Counted from the stretch's first letter, positions 46,102 through 56,050 are shown. The stretch: DNA of 64,000 nt from Aliiroseovarius pelagivivens (GCF_900302485.1 NZ_OMOI01000001.1:2108001-2172000), one strand, 5' to 3'. Program-made: numbers and translations. The notes: generated by a model from the sequence alone, not told the origin.

Positions 46102-47070
46102 TTACTCGATAATACCAGCCTCTTTGTAGTATTTCGCAGCACCCGGGTGCAGCGGAGCCGACAGACCAGCGGTTGCCATTTCCTTGGGATCAAGGTTGGC
46201 GAATGCCGGGTGCAGACCTTTGAAGTCTTCGATATTTTTCATCACCGACGACACAACCGCATACACAGCGTCTTCCGACACAGCGTCCGAGCTGACGAAG
46301 GTTGCGCCCACACCGAAGGTGGCGGTGTCAGCGTCGTTGCCGCGATACATGCCGCCCGGAATGGTTGCGGTACGGTAGAACGAGTTGTCGGCAACCAGTT
46401 TTTCAACTGCCTCGCCCGAGACTTCGACCAGCACCGAGTCACACGCGGTGGTAGCTTCCTGGATCGAACCCGAGGGGTGACCAACGGTGTAAACCATGGC
46501 GTCGATCTGGTTGTCGCAGAGCGCTGCCGACTGTTCCGAAGCTTTCAGCTCGGTTGCCAAGGCGAAGTCATCGGTGGTCCAGCCAAGCGCTTCCAGCAGA
46601 ACTTCCATGGTTCCGCGCTGACCGGAACCGGGGTTGCCGATGTTTACGCGTTTGCCTTTGAGGTCTGCGAAGGTCTTGATGCCGCTGTCAGCACGCGCCA
46701 CGACGGTGAAGGGCTCGGGGTGGACCGAGAACACAGCGCGCAGGCCTTCGAACTTGCCGGCATCTTCGAATTTCGAGGTGCCGTTATAGGCGTGGTACTG
46801 CCAGTCCGACTGGGCCACACCAAATTCCAGCTCGCCTTCGCGGATGGTGTTGATGTTGTAGACCGAACCACCGGTCGACTCGACCGAGCAGCGAACGCCG
46901 TGGTCTTTGCGACCTTTGTTTACCAGACGGCAGATGGCGCCACCTGTCGGATAGTACACGCCGGTCACGCCGCCGGTACCGATGGTGATGAACTCTTCTG
47001 CAAACGCAGCTGGCGCCATCACTGCGGTGGCAGCAACCCCTGCTAATGCAATCTTGAACCCTTTAAACAT
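46102..47070 (-). CDS. TAXI-family TRAP transporter substrate-binding protein
   Basis: A 322-residue secreted protein with a signal peptide ([24 protein letters not shown]). The mature start [20 protein letters not shown] and the downstream [20 protein letters not shown] are hallmarks of TAXI proteins, which bind glutamate/glutamine-like or other small organic ligands. GGGAGA before the ATG at 47070 sets the start. Ligand identity cannot be deduced; neighbouring enzymes suggest an amino or keto acid. Confidence 0.93.
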   Translation of the reverse strand: MFKGFKIALAGVAATAVMAPAAFAEEFITIGTGGVTGVYYPTGGAICRLVNKGRKDHGVRCSVESTGGSVYNINTIREGELEFGVAQSDWQYHAYNGTSKFEDAGKFEGLRAVFSVHPEPFTVVARADSGIKTFADLKGKRVNIGNPGSGQRGTMEVLLEALGWTTDDFALATELKASEQSAALCDNQIDAMVYTVGHPSGSIQEATTACDSVLVEVSGEAVEKLVADNSFYRTATIPGGMYRGNDADTATFGVGATFVSSDAVSEDAVYAVVSSVMKNIEDFKGLHPAFANLDPKEMATAGLSAPLHPGAAKYYKEAGIIE

Positions 47071-47096
47071 CAGATTTCTCCCTTGTTGATGTTTGT

Positions 47097-47966
47097 TTAT
47101 TCGCTCCACACTTCGGCCAATTGCCGGTTGTGAAGCTCGACTTCGGCAATTCGTTCTTGGGCCGCAACGCCTGCGCGTCCGACCACCATTCCGACGATGG
47201 TTTCCAGAAGAAACATCGTCGAGACATAAGACGAATAGAAATGAGGGCTATCGGTCGACACGGTGAACCCCGCCGACGCAAATTCCAACGCTGGACACGT
47301 ATGTGTATCGGTGATCACCACAACGAAAACCCCTAACTCACGCGCAAGCCTGGCTGCTTTGATCACTGAGACAGCAAATGGCGGCTTGGTAACTATAAGT
47401 AGTGCATCACGTTCATCGAGCCCTGACAAGGCTCCCCCTAGGGAAGCCCCCATTCGATTGGCCAGAATCCAGTTATCTGCGCAGAAATTCGCCATATAAG
47501 ACAGGTATTCGACGACACCGGTTGACCCCAATGCACCCAGCAAAAGCACTTTTCGTGACTTGGCCAAACGGTCTGCAACGTCACGAATCGCGTCCGTGTC
47601 CAGACCGGCCATCGTCTGCCTCAGGTTGTTCTCGCATGCGGCGAAATGGTCCTGCACGAAGTCAGATTTCCCGTCACCATGCGCCTTCTGAAGCTGCCCC
47701 GCACGATCCGCAAAGTTGTTCACTTTCCGATCGATCTTGTCGCGCATCTCGTCCCGCAGCTCATCGAAGTTGGAATACTCCAGTGCACGGGCAAGTCGCG
47801 AGAACGTGGCAGGTGACACGCCGGTTTGTGCCGACACGGTCCGCAAAGGGCGCGACACGGCATCCAATGGATTGGCCACAAGGTAATCCGCCGCAGCACG
47901 CAGCGCACCACTTAGATCACCGTAGGCCACAGCCAGCCTCTTTTCGAAGCTTTCACTCGTGTTCAC
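47097..47966 (-). CDS. RpiR/MurR-family transcriptional regulator
   Basis: A 289-residue regulator with an N-terminal helix-turn-helix (about 20-80; [19 protein letters not shown]) and a C-terminal SIS domain (about 125-260; [36 protein letters not shown]). SIS domains bind phosphosugars in most members, but RpiR proteins near amino-compound pathways use other ligands. It lies just before the TAXI gene and is divergent from the aminotransferase. It probably controls both through the repeats in the gap between 47967 and 48082. Confidence 0.9.
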   Translation of the reverse strand: MNTSESFEKRLAVAYGDLSGALRAAADYLVANPLDAVSRPLRTVSAQTGVSPATFSRLARALEYSNFDELRDEMRDKIDRKVNNFADRAGQLQKAHGDGKSDFVQDHFAACENNLRQTMAGLDTDAIRDVADRLAKSRKVLLLGALGSTGVVEYLSYMANFCADNWILANRMGASLGGALSGLDERDALLIVTKPPFAVSVIKAARLARELGVFVVVITDTHTCPALEFASAGFTVSTDSPHFYSSYVSTMFLLETIVGMVVGRAGVAAQERIAEVELHNRQLAEVWSE

Positions 47967-48004
47967 GTCCAGATGCCTCCCTGCTTGGACTGGTCCAGTG
48001 TTCC

Positions 48005-48045
48005 TTTTGTTTCACATATTGTCAATTCTGGTATTTTTTGTTTCA
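48005..48045. promoter_or_regulatory. direct repeats, candidate RpiR operator
   Basis: TTTTGTTTCA occurs at 48005-48014 and again at 48036-48045, 31 bases apart (about three helical turns), in the 116-base gap between the divergent rpiR and aminotransferase genes. The reverse complement contains TGAAAC, similar to half-sites reported for RpiR proteins. Function is inferred. Confidence 0.45.
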
Positions 48046-48082
48046 ATGCCAACAGTATTAACGGGACATGCGAGGGGACACC

Positions 48083-49402
48083 ATGTCACATATTTTCCCG
48101 CGTCACTGCAAATCAGCTCCACCTGTCGCAACACGCGGAGATGGTATTTACCTGATTGATTCTGAAGGAAAAAGGTACCTTGATGGGTCGGGTGGTGCAG
48201 CGGTGTCTTGCCTTGGTCATTCGGACCCGGACGTGGCCCAGGCCATGCATGATCAGATCGACAGACTCAGCTTTGCCCATACCGGATTCCTGACCTCGGA
48301 ACCGGCAGAATCACTCGCGGACCGTTTGATCGCGCACGCGCCCGAGGGAATCGAACGGGTGTATCTTGTCTCTGGCGGCTCGGAAGCTGTCGAGGCAGCG
48401 CTGAAGCTGGCGCGCCAATACATGATCGAAATTGGGCAGACCCAACGCACCCGTTTCATTGCCCGCAAGCAAAGCTACCACGGCAACACGCTGGGTGCTT
48501 TGGGAACCGGCGGCAACATGTGGCGGCGCGAACCCTTTGACCCGCTGATGATGTCAGCCAGCCATATCGACCCATGCTATGAATACCGCCTGCGCCAAGA
48601 AGGTGAGACCGAAGAAGAATACGGACTGCGTGCTGCGAATGCCTTGGAAGACGAAATCCTGCGCGTCGGACCCGAGAGCGTGATCGGCTTTCTTGCCGAA
48701 CCAGTGGTCGGTGCTACGTCGGGGGCGGTGCCCGCCGTCAAAGGCTATTTCAAACGCATCCGCGAAATCTGTGACCAATACGGGGTCCTTCTGATCCTTG
48801 ACGAGGTCATGTGCGGCATGGGCCGTACCGGCACCCTGTTCGCCTGCGAGCAAGACGAGATTTCGCCCGATATCATCACCATCGCCAAGGGGCTTGGGGC
48901 TGGTTATCAGCCGATCGGCGCAATGCTGTGCGCGGGCGCGATCTATGAAGCGATCGCACAGGGCAGCGGGTTCTTTCAGCATGGGCACACCTATATCGGG
49001 CACCCGGTGGCCTCTGCCGCCGCAGATGCGGTCGTTCGCAAACTGACCGAAGGCGGCATGGTCGCGCGCGCGGCCAAGATGGGCGAACGACTGAACGATG
49101 CGCTCCACGCCGAGTTTGGCCAGCATCCCCATATCGGTGACATCCGCGGACGCGGCATGTTTCGCGGGTTGGAGATCGTGGCGGATCGCGACAGCAAAGC
49201 GCCCTTTGACCCATCCCGTGGCATCGCGGGTCGCCTGAAGAAGCAGGCGTTTGAGAATGGCCTGATCTGCTATCCAATGAGCGGTACGATTGACGGGCAG
49301 ACCGGGGACCACGTGCTTCTGGCCCCACCCTTCATCATTTCGGATGATCAGATTGACGAGCTGGTGGGCAAGCTGTCCATGTCCTTGGAGCAAGTTCTGT
49401 GA
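48083..49402 (+). CDS. class III PLP-dependent aminotransferase
   Basis: A 439-residue aminotransferase of the omega/beta-amino acid type. It shows YLVSGGSEAVEAALKLAR, the SYHGNTLGALG segment, D240-E241 contacting the pyridine ring in LILDEVMCGMGRTG, and the Schiff-base Lys269 in IAKGLGAGYQP. GAGGGG before the ATG at 48083 favours it over 48068. It probably transaminates the compound imported by the TRAP system to a keto acid for the next gene, whose start overlaps its stop. Substrate unknown. Confidence 0.88.
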   Translation: MSHIFPRHCKSAPPVATRGDGIYLIDSEGKRYLDGSGGAAVSCLGHSDPDVAQAMHDQIDRLSFAHTGFLTSEPAESLADRLIAHAPEGIERVYLVSGGSEAVEAALKLARQYMIEIGQTQRTRFIARKQSYHGNTLGALGTGGNMWRREPFDPLMMSASHIDPCYEYRLRQEGETEEEYGLRAANALEDEILRVGPESVIGFLAEPVVGATSGAVPAVKGYFKRIREICDQYGVLLILDEVMCGMGRTGTLFACEQDEISPDIITIAKGLGAGYQPIGAMLCAGAIYEAIAQGSGFFQHGHTYIGHPVASAAADAVVRKLTEGGMVARAAKMGERLNDALHAEFGQHPHIGDIRGRGMFRGLEIVADRDSKAPFDPSRGIAGRLKKQAFENGLICYPMSGTIDGQTGDHVLLAPPFIISDDQIDELVGKLSMSLEQVL

Positions 49403-50169
49403 CGCCACTTCCCAAGATCATGCTGGCCCCAAACGGGGCGCGTTTGACCAAGGCCGACCACCCTGCCCTGCCGATGATCCCGGAAGAGATTCTGGACACC
49501 ACGCAAGCCTGTCAGGCGTTGGGCGTAGATGGGTTACATCTGCATTTGCGAGATCAAGATGGGAAGCATCTTCTGGATGCTGACGCTTATTCCGGCGCTC
49601 TGAAGCTGTTTCGCTCCGAGATGCCCGGTTTTCCGGTACAAATCACGACCGAGGCGGTCGGAATGTACGAACCCGCCCATCAAAGGCATATCGCGTTGAA
49701 CTCGGGTGCGGACATGGTCTCGGCTTCCGTGCGCGAGCTGTGCCGCGATGATCACGATGTAACGCGGGCGTTTTACAACGACTGCGATCAATGCGGCATT
49801 GCCGTGCAGCATATCCTGTACGACGTTGAAGACGCGAAACTTCTGACACGCGTATTGGATGAACGTCTTCTGACCGCGCCGGAGCTTCAACTGATCTTCG
49901 TGCTGGGGCGCTATGCCGTCGGGCAGAAATCCGACCCGAAGGATCTGGACCCGTTTCTGGCGTGGCTGACATCAACAGGCCTGACACCCGACTGGGCCGT
50001 CTGCGCCTTTGGTCCAAGCGAAACCCCCGCCCTTGTGCGAGCGGTTCAGGCTGGTGGGAAGTGCCGGATCGGATTCGAGAACTCGCGCCAGCACGCGGAC
50101 GGGTCCGTTGCACAGGACAATGCCGCGCGCGTGGCTGAGTTGGTGAAGGCCTGCGCCGAGTTAGCGTAA
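49399..50169 (+). CDS. BKACE-family beta-keto acid cleavage enzyme
   Basis: A 256-residue (beta/alpha)8 protein of the DUF849/BKACE family, at the short end of the family. The zinc-binding H47-x-H49 in GLHLHLRD and the APNGAR start are diagnostic, and RIGFENSR carries the expected acidic residue. These enzymes react a beta-keto acid with acetyl-CoA, giving acetoacetate and a new acyl-CoA. A 4-base overlap with the aminotransferase suggests that its keto acid product is the substrate. Confidence 0.88.
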   Translation: MTPLPKIMLAPNGARLTKADHPALPMIPEEILDTTQACQALGVDGLHLHLRDQDGKHLLDADAYSGALKLFRSEMPGFPVQITTEAVGMYEPAHQRHIALNSGADMVSASVRELCRDDHDVTRAFYNDCDQCGIAVQHILYDVEDAKLLTRVLDERLLTAPELQLIFVLGRYAVGQKSDPKDLDPFLAWLTSTGLTPDWAVCAFGPSETPALVRAVQAGGKCRIGFENSRQHADGSVAQDNAARVAELVKACAELA

Positions 50170-50172
50170 GCC

Positions 50173-51138
50173 TTAAAACATCTTCGCGCGGGCATCCGTC
50201 GGCGACATGCCGAACTGTTTCTTGAAGGATCGCACAAGGCTGGAGCGAGTCCCAAACCCGGTGGCCGCTGCAATCTCATGCATGGAATAGCTGGTCTGCT
50301 GCACCAGCTGGCTGGCACGTTCCAACCGCAAGCTGCGATAGATCGTCAGGGGGCTGACCCCCAGCTGAGTAGCAAACCGGCGCTGCAATTGGCGTGACGA
50401 CACGTTCATGATCCGGGCGATTTGGACGATCGACAGGGTGTACTCCAGATGCTCTAGCATCACGGCCACGCAGTCGCCGATGATCCTGTCGCCACCGGAA
50501 TAGCGTTTGATGAGGTGTTCTTGCTTGCCGTGGAACGGCTCGCCCGAGACCTCAAGCCCGACATAGTCGCCGAAGGTGGCGGCGGAAAACCCGCCCATCT
50601 CGGCTTCGAGCAACCTTAAGAACAGGCGCAGGGCCGCGAAGATACTGGTGGCACTGCAGATGCGCCCATCAATGGCAAAGGGCGCGCCGGTGTCGATGCA
50701 GAACAGCCCCTCTTCTTCCGCCACGAAGCGCAGGTTGGAATGCACGGCCAAGGCGGTGCGGCTGGCAAAGACCGATTTGCACAGGACGAACACGCCGCCG
50801 CCCACCAACACGCATTGACGGCTAAGGCGCAGAATCTGGTGGGCGCGGCCAAGCTGTTTCTGGTCCAACTGCCAACGCGCGTGGAAATCGGCCCAGAACA
50901 CCACGGTGCGGTTGCGCCAATATGCCTGATCATGCGACGGGCAGCTATCCAGCGTATAGACAGACAGGTCGCGCGGTGTTTCCGCGTTGGTGAACTGATC
51001 AAGCGAGATGAAGAAGTCGCGAAAGACGCTGGCCAAGGCCACATGGCTGCGATCCGGCACAATGATTGTGATGCCCTGAATGGGGCCAATGGCCGACAGG
51101 TCATTCATCGGGGTCATAAGTGTGTTCTGAATATTCAT
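50173..51138 (-). CDS. GlxA-like AraC-family transcriptional regulator
   Basis: A 321-residue regulator with an N-terminal DJ-1/amidotransferase-like domain (about 20-190; GITIIVPDRSHVALASVF) and a C-terminal AraC DNA-binding domain (about 225-320; IARIMNVSSRQLQRRFATQLGVSP and GFGTRSSLVRSFKKQFGMSP). Members such as GbdR and CdhR sense quaternary amines or carnitine; here the ligand is unknown. It is convergent with the BKACE gene (3 bases between) and so belongs to the same island as a likely second regulator. Confidence 0.87.
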   Translation of the reverse strand: MNIQNTLMTPMNDLSAIGPIQGITIIVPDRSHVALASVFRDFFISLDQFTNAETPRDLSVYTLDSCPSHDQAYWRNRTVVFWADFHARWQLDQKQLGRAHQILRLSRQCVLVGGGVFVLCKSVFASRTALAVHSNLRFVAEEEGLFCIDTGAPFAIDGRICSATSIFAALRLFLRLLEAEMGGFSAATFGDYVGLEVSGEPFHGKQEHLIKRYSGGDRIIGDCVAVMLEHLEYTLSIVQIARIMNVSSRQLQRRFATQLGVSPLTIYRSLRLERASQLVQQTSYSMHEIAAATGFGTRSSLVRSFKKQFGMSPTDARAKMF

Positions 51139-51210
51139 AGATGCATCCCGTTATCTGGTAGACATTATGAGACCCCGCCCGACCCCATTAGGATCGGGCG
51201 GAGGAAGTAT

Positions 51211-54063
51211 TTATGCCTCGTCTTCGTAGGCGTCCATCGGCGGGCAGGTGCAGATCAAGTTGCGGTCGCCGTATGCGTTGTCCACGCGGTTCACGACCGG
51301 CCAGTACTTGTCCACGCCAAGGTTGCCCGGAGGGAAGCACGCCTGTTCGCGGGTGTAGGGACGATCCCAATCGCCCACCAGATCACGCACCGTGTGGGGG
51401 GCGTGTTTCAGCGGGTTGTTTTCGGGATCGATCTTGCCGTCGATGATGTCCTGAGCCTCGGCCCGGATGGACAGCATGGCGTCGCAGAAGCGATCCAGCT
51501 CGGCCTTGGGTTCGGATTCCGTCGGCTCGACCATCAGCGTGCCAGCAACTGGCCACGACATGGTCGGCGCGTGGAAGCCACTGTCCACAAGGCGCTTGGC
51601 CACATCATCCACAGTCACGTTGCCCTCGTCCGCCAGCGGGCGGGTGTCGAGGATACACTCGTGCGCCACACGGCCAGTCTTGGACGTGTACAGAATGTTG
51701 TACCCATCCTGCAGACGTGCCGCGATGTAGTTGGCGTTCAGGATCGCAACCTTGGTGGCTTGGGTCAGACCCGCACCGCCCATCAGGAGGACATAAGCCC
51801 AGCTGACCGGCAGGATCGAAGGCGAGCCGAAGGGTGCTGCCGAAACCGGACCAACGGCAGTGCCGTATTCCGGGTGACCCGGAAGATGCTCGGTCAGGTG
51901 TGCCTTCACACCGATCGGACCCATGCCGGGGCCGCCCCCGCCATGCGGAATGCAGAAGGTCTTGTGCAGGTTCAGGTGGCTGACGTCGCCGCCCACGTCG
52001 CCCGGACGGGCAAGGCCGACCATCGCGTTCATGTTCGCACCATCGATATAGACCTGACCGCCGTGATCATGGGTGATCTGGCAGACTTCCTGCACGGTTT
52101 CTTCGAACACACCGTGGGTCGAGGGATAGGTGATCATGCAGGCCGCAAGATCATCCGAGTGCTGGATCGCCTTCGAACGGAAATCTTCCAGATCGATGTT
52201 GCCATCGTCATCCGATTTCACCGGAACAACCTTATAACCCACCATCTGTGCGGACGCCGGGTTGGTGCCGTGCGCCGAAGTTGGGATCAGACAGATGTTG
52301 CGGTGCGCTTCACCCCGTGCCGCGTGATAATTGCGGATGGTCAGAAGACCCGCATATTCACCCTGCGCACCAGAGTTGGGCTGCTGGCTGATCGCGTCAT
52401 AGCCGGTGATCTGGCACAACTTGTCGTTCAAGTCGGCGATCATCTCGTGATAGCCTTGGGCCTGATCTTCCGGGCAGAACGGGTGCAGGTTGCCGAATTC
52501 CGGCCAGGTGACCGGGATCATCTCGATCGTGGCGTTCAGCTTCATGGTGCACGACCCCAGCGGGATCATCGCACGGTCCAGCGCCAAATCGCGGTCAGCC
52601 AGACGACGCATATACCGCGTGATCTCGGCCTCTGCACGGTTCAGATGGAAGATCGGGTGGGTCAGATAGGCACTTTCACGCAGCGCATAGTCGGGCAGAC
52701 GATAGTCCACGTTCGAGCTGTCATCCTTGCGGTCGATGCCAAAGGCACCCCAGACGGCCTCGATCGTTTCGGGGCGGGTCTGTTCGTCAAGGCTGATACC
52801 AACTTTGGTTTCGCCCACTTTGCGCAGGTTCACCCCGCGTGCGACGGCAGCTTCCATGACGGTCTTCTGCAGCTGACCGACTTCGACGGTGATGGTGTCG
52901 AAGAACACTTCTGGCTCGACAGAGAATCCAGCCTCTTCCAGACCAGCAGCCATACGCGAGGTTTTGCGGTGCACCGACTGCGCGATAGCCTTGATCCCAT
53001 CGGGGCCGTGATACACAGCGTACATCGAGGCAATAACGGCCAGCAGAGCCTGTGCGGTACAGACGTTCGAGTTCGCTTTTTCGCGACGGATGTGCTGTTC
53101 GCGAGTTTGCAGGGCAAGACGGTAAGCCTTGTTGCCACGCGCGTCGATCGAGACACCGATGATACGGCCCGGCATGGCGCGCTTCAGCTTGTCGGTCGTC
53201 GCCATATAGGCAGCGTGCGGGCCGCCATAGCCCATCGGAACTCCGAAACGCTGGGTCGAACCCACGGCGATGTCGGCGCCCATTTCACCCGGCGACTTCA
53301 GCAGCGCCAGTGCCAGAATATCAGCGGCCACAACAGCAATCGCTTTGTGCTCGTGCAGGGCTTCGATTTCTTTGGTGAAATCACGCACGTGACCTTCGGT
53401 GCCCGGATACTGGAAGATCGCACCAAACACGGCGCCAGCATCCAGCGCATCGGGATCGGCTACCTGCACGTCGATGCCCAGAGGCTCGGCGCGGGTTTTG
53501 ATCACGGCGATGGTCTGCGGGTGACAGTTCTTATCGACAAAGAACGCGGCGTTGTTGGCTTTCGAGCGCGACCCGCGATGCGCCATGGTCATGGCTTCGG
53601 CGGCGGCGGTGGCTTCGTCCAGCAGCGATGCGTTGGCCACTTCCAGACCGGTCATATCCGAGACCATGGTCTGATAGTTCAGAAGCGCCTCAAGACGGCC
53701 TTGCGAAATCTCAGGCTGATAGGGCGTATAAGCCGTGTACCACGCCGGGTTTTCCAGAATGTTGCGCAGGATGGGCGCAGGCGTCGTGGTGCCGTAATAC
53801 CCCTGCCCGATCAGCGAGGTCAGAACCTTGTTCTTGGACGCGACCTGTTTCATGTGGAAAAGCGCGTCGCGTTCCGACATGGCAGGGCCCCAGTCCAGAG
53901 CCTCTTCCTGACGGATTGCGGGCGGAACTGTTGCGTCGATCAGTTCATCAAGCGTCGTGAAGCCGATCACCTTCAGCATGTCTGCCATCTCGCGCGGAGA
54001 CGGACCGATATGGCGGCGGTTGGCGAAGTCATAGGCTTCGTAATCGGTAAGCTTAAAAGCCAT
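51211..54063 (-). CDS. gcvP: glycine dehydrogenase (P-protein) of the glycine cleavage system
   Basis: A 950-residue single-chain P-protein. The PLP lysine is Lys701 in [18 protein letters not shown]; the N-terminal [11 protein letters not shown] and [13 protein letters not shown] are typical. It decarboxylates glycine and passes the aminomethyl group to lipoyl-GcvH, in the cytoplasm. It is the last gene of the module running from lpd through gcvT and gcvH, and is preceded by a GC-rich hairpin. A long open frame exists on the opposite strand (see rejected items). Confidence 0.97.
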   Translation of the reverse strand: MAFKLTDYEAYDFANRRHIGPSPREMADMLKVIGFTTLDELIDATVPPAIRQEEALDWGPAMSERDALFHMKQVASKNKVLTSLIGQGYYGTTTPAPILRNILENPAWYTAYTPYQPEISQGRLEALLNYQTMVSDMTGLEVANASLLDEATAAAEAMTMAHRGSRSKANNAAFFVDKNCHPQTIAVIKTRAEPLGIDVQVADPDALDAGAVFGAIFQYPGTEGHVRDFTKEIEALHEHKAIAVVAADILALALLKSPGEMGADIAVGSTQRFGVPMGYGGPHAAYMATTDKLKRAMPGRIIGVSIDARGNKAYRLALQTREQHIRREKANSNVCTAQALLAVIASMYAVYHGPDGIKAIAQSVHRKTSRMAAGLEEAGFSVEPEVFFDTITVEVGQLQKTVMEAAVARGVNLRKVGETKVGISLDEQTRPETIEAVWGAFGIDRKDDSSNVDYRLPDYALRESAYLTHPIFHLNRAEAEITRYMRRLADRDLALDRAMIPLGSCTMKLNATIEMIPVTWPEFGNLHPFCPEDQAQGYHEMIADLNDKLCQITGYDAISQQPNSGAQGEYAGLLTIRNYHAARGEAHRNICLIPTSAHGTNPASAQMVGYKVVPVKSDDDGNIDLEDFRSKAIQHSDDLAACMITYPSTHGVFEETVQEVCQITHDHGGQVYIDGANMNAMVGLARPGDVGGDVSHLNLHKTFCIPHGGGGPGMGPIGVKAHLTEHLPGHPEYGTAVGPVSAAPFGSPSILPVSWAYVLLMGGAGLTQATKVAILNANYIAARLQDGYNILYTSKTGRVAHECILDTRPLADEGNVTVDDVAKRLVDSGFHAPTMSWPVAGTLMVEPTESEPKAELDRFCDAMLSIRAEAQDIIDGKIDPENNPLKHAPHTVRDLVGDWDRPYTREQACFPPGNLGVDKYWPVVNRVDNAYGDRNLICTCPPMDAYEDEA

Positions 54064-54091
54064 GGTGTGATCCTCGTGCAGGGGGGAAGTG

Positions 54092-54113
54092 GCCCGCCGG
54101 TTGCCCGGCGGGC
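54092..54113 (-). promoter_or_regulatory. intra-operon GC-rich hairpin between gcvH and gcvP
   Basis: A 9-bp perfect stem (GCCCGCCGG / CCGGCGGGC) with loop GCAA-type (TTGC on the plus strand). There is no T-run, so it is more likely an RNA stability or differential expression element than a terminator. Confidence 0.5.
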
Positions 54114-54122
54114 GGTCTGTTC

Positions 54123-54488
54123 TTAGCCGATCAGGGCTTTATAGCCGTCCAGATCCATCAGATCGTCCAGCTGCGAAGCGTCTGCCAGCTTGACCTTATA
54201 GATCCAAGCGTCGCCTTCGGGGTTTTCGTTCAACGCACCGGGGGTGTCTTCCAACGCGCCGTTGGCCTCGACCACTTCGCCGTCAACCGGAGCGTAGATT
54301 TCGGACGCGGCTTTCACGCTTTCGATCACGCCGATTTCGTCGCCCTTTTCGAATTCGTCGCCTTTTTCGCGCTGTTCAACAAAGACGATTTCGCCCAGCT
54401 GGTCAGCGGCGTGTTGGGTGATGCCGATGGTGGCGATATCGCCCTCAACGGTGATCCATTCGTGCTCTTCCGAGTAATAAGTTGTCAT
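54123..54488 (-). CDS. gcvH: glycine cleavage system H protein
   Basis: A 121-residue lipoyl carrier protein. The lipoylated lysine is Lys59 in [20 protein letters not shown], and the N-terminal [13 protein letters not shown] is characteristic. It shuttles the aminomethyl group among GcvP, GcvT and Lpd. It lies 18 bases after gcvT in the same operon. The lipoate needed for it can be supplied by the lipA gene upstream in the same operon. Confidence 0.97.
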   Translation of the reverse strand: MTTYYSEEHEWITVEGDIATIGITQHAADQLGEIVFVEQREKGDEFEKGDEIGVIESVKAASEIYAPVDGEVVEANGALEDTPGALNENPEGDAWIYKVKLADASQLDDLMDLDGYKALIG

Positions 54489-54506
54489 TTCAGGAAGTCC
54501 CCTGTC

Positions 54507-55604
54507 TTAGCGTTTGTAGTTCTGCTGCACGAAGGGCAGCGATACGATTTCGGCAGGCTGGGCCTTGCCGCGAATGATAAGGTTCACTTTCTCGCCAACC
54601 TCGCCGTGGCCCTTGGCCACATAGCCCATGGCAACCGGGCCGCCGACGGTCGGGCCAAAGCTGCCCGAGGTGATCTCGCCGATGGTGTTGCCTTCGGCAC
54701 ATTGGATTTCCACGTGCTGACGGGCGGGCGCGCGGCCTTCGGGCTTGATGCCCACCAGCTTTTTCGCGGCACCTTCGGCCAGCTCACGCTGGATGCGGTC
54801 TGCACCCGGGAACCCGCCTTCTTCCTTGCGGCGTTTCTGGATGGCCCAGTTCAGGCTTGCCTCAATCGGCGAGGTCGTCTGGTCGATGTCATTGCCATAC
54901 AGGCAAAGACCAGCTTCCAGACGCAGGCTGTCGCGGGCGCCAAGACCAGCGGGTTCGCAATCGTCATGGGCCAGGAAGGCGCGTGCTACGGCATCGGCCT
55001 GATCTTCGGGGATCGAAATCTCGTATGCCGTCTTCTGCTTGAAAAAAAAAAGCGAGATGCGACATTCGACGCCGTTGATGTCCGCCACGGTGGTTTCCAT
55101 GAAGGTCAGGCCACGGGCAGCAGGGCAAAGTTCGCCTACCACGTCTTCGGCCTTGGGGCCTTGAACAGCAACCAGCGCACGGTCGAAGATCTCGATCACT
55201 TCGACGCCGTCCAGATTGGCGGCCATGTGGGGGATGTCCTGATGACGCATGGACGCGTTCACCACGACAAAGAAATGATCACCGGCGTTCGAGACGATCA
55301 GGTCATCCATGATGCCACCGTCTTCGTTGGTGAAGAAGCCATAGCGTGCCTTGCCTTCTTTCAGCGAGGCATAGGCCTGCGGACAGATGGCTTCCAGCTT
55401 TTCGCCGATATTGTCGCCCTTCAGGATCACCTGACCCATGTGGCTGACGTCAAAAAGCGCGGCTTTCTCGCGGCAGTGTTTGTGCTCGCCCATGATCCCC
55501 ATCGGGTATTGAACGGGCATTTCCCAGCCGGCGAAATCTACCATCTTGCCGCCAAGTTCGACGTGCAGGTCGTAAAGCGGTGTGCGTTTGGGGGTGTCGG
55601 TCAT
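54507..55604 (-). CDS. gcvT: aminomethyltransferase (T protein), sequence damaged by an adapter artefact
   Basis: A 365-residue GcvT that moves the methylene group to tetrahydrofolate and releases ammonia. Family motifs include YDLHVELGGKMVDFAGWEMP, FDVSHMGQV, GIMDDLIV and DSLRLEAGLCLYGND. AGGAGG before the ATG at 55604 sets the start. Residues 185-196 read LFFFKQKTAYEI where the family has a GYTGEDGFEI-type stretch; this is the translation of an Illumina P7 oligonucleotide plus poly-T, in frame and at equal length. The real gene is presumably intact. GcvT identity itself is not in doubt. Confidence 0.93.
   Translation of the reverse strand: MTDTPKRTPLYDLHVELGGKMVDFAGWEMPVQYPMGIMGEHKHCREKAALFDVSHMGQVILKGDNIGEKLEAICPQAYASLKEGKARYGFFTNEDGGIMDDLIVSNAGDHFFVVVNASMRHQDIPHMAANLDGVEVIEIFDRALVAVQGPKAEDVVGELCPAARGLTFMETTVADINGVECRISLFFFKQKTAYEISIPEDQADAVARAFLAHDDCEPAGLGARDSLRLEAGLCLYGNDIDQTTSPIEASLNWAIQKRRKEEGGFPGADRIQRELAEGAAKKLVGIKPEGRAPARQHVEIQCAEGNTIGEITSGSFGPTVGGPVAMGYVAKGHGEVGEKVNLIIRGKAQPAEIVSLPFVQQNYKR
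55018..55051 (-). other. Illumina P7 adapter sequence plus homopolymer (assembly artefact)
   Basis: On the plus strand 55018-55041 is the reverse complement of the 24-base Illumina P7 oligonucleotide (it contains GTATGCCGTCTTCTGCTTG), followed at once by ten A residues (55042-55051), the usual look of read-through past an adapter end. It replaces native gcvT sequence without shifting the frame. The P7 3' end (CGAGAT) probably matched native gcvT codons for FEI, so mispriming or a chimeric read is the likely cause. Confidence 0.95.
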
Positions 55605-55636
55605 GGCCGCGCCTCCTGTCAGTTTGTTTTTCTGGT

Positions 55637-56050
55637 TCAGTCGCGAACGACTGTCACGGTGCAATGCGCATTGCGCACGACGCGTGCGAGGTTCGGACCG
55701 ATCTCGAAATTCGGGAAGTCACCCTTCGCGGAAGACATGATGATGTGATCAAAGCCTTCTTTGTGGGCGAGCTTCAGAATCTCACGGTAAACGCTGCCTT
55801 CTTCAATGTGAACAGGCACGTCAGAAGCACCACCTGCCTCGAGGATCGCCTTCACGGCGCCTGACACGTGGTCCTTGGCCCCTGCGCCATAGTTTGCAGG
55901 CAGGTTGGGCAGCAGGATGATCTCGGGGATGACCGACACGGCGTGCAACTCGGCCCCATAAAATTTCGCCTGTTCCAGTGCAAACGGCAGGGCTTTCTTC
56001 CACGAACGATCATCCGTGTGATCAATGGGAAGCAGGATCTTGCTTGTCAT
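55637..56050 (-). CDS. universal stress protein in the glycine operon
   Basis: A 137-residue UspA-domain protein (KILLPIDHTDDRSWKKALPFA start; IGPNLARVVRNAHCTVTVVRD end). Like the TRAP-linked Usp at 42929, its nucleotide loop has GPNxARVVR. The first glycine of the usual G-x2-G motif is not evident (SSAKGDFPNFEIG), so ATP binding is uncertain. It lies between the AGCS symporter and gcvT and may tune the transporter; this role is inferred from context. Confidence 0.87.
   Translation of the reverse strand: MTSKILLPIDHTDDRSWKKALPFALEQAKFYGAELHAVSVIPEIILLPNLPANYGAGAKDHVSGAVKAILEAGGASDVPVHIEEGSVYREILKLAHKEGFDHIIMSSAKGDFPNFEIGPNLARVVRNAHCTVTVVRD

Noticed and set aside
50740..54126. An uninterrupted open frame of over 1100 codons on the plus strand, antisense to gcvP and the AraC regulator
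   Set aside because: It is the mirror of two well-supported genes, has no recognisable protein motif and no ribosome site, and crosses gene borders. High-GC codon bias commonly leaves such frames open.
55018..55051. The odd gcvT segment as an insertion element scar, frameshift or real divergence
   Set aside because: It has no target duplication or length change and matches a sequencing oligonucleotide plus homopolymer exactly.
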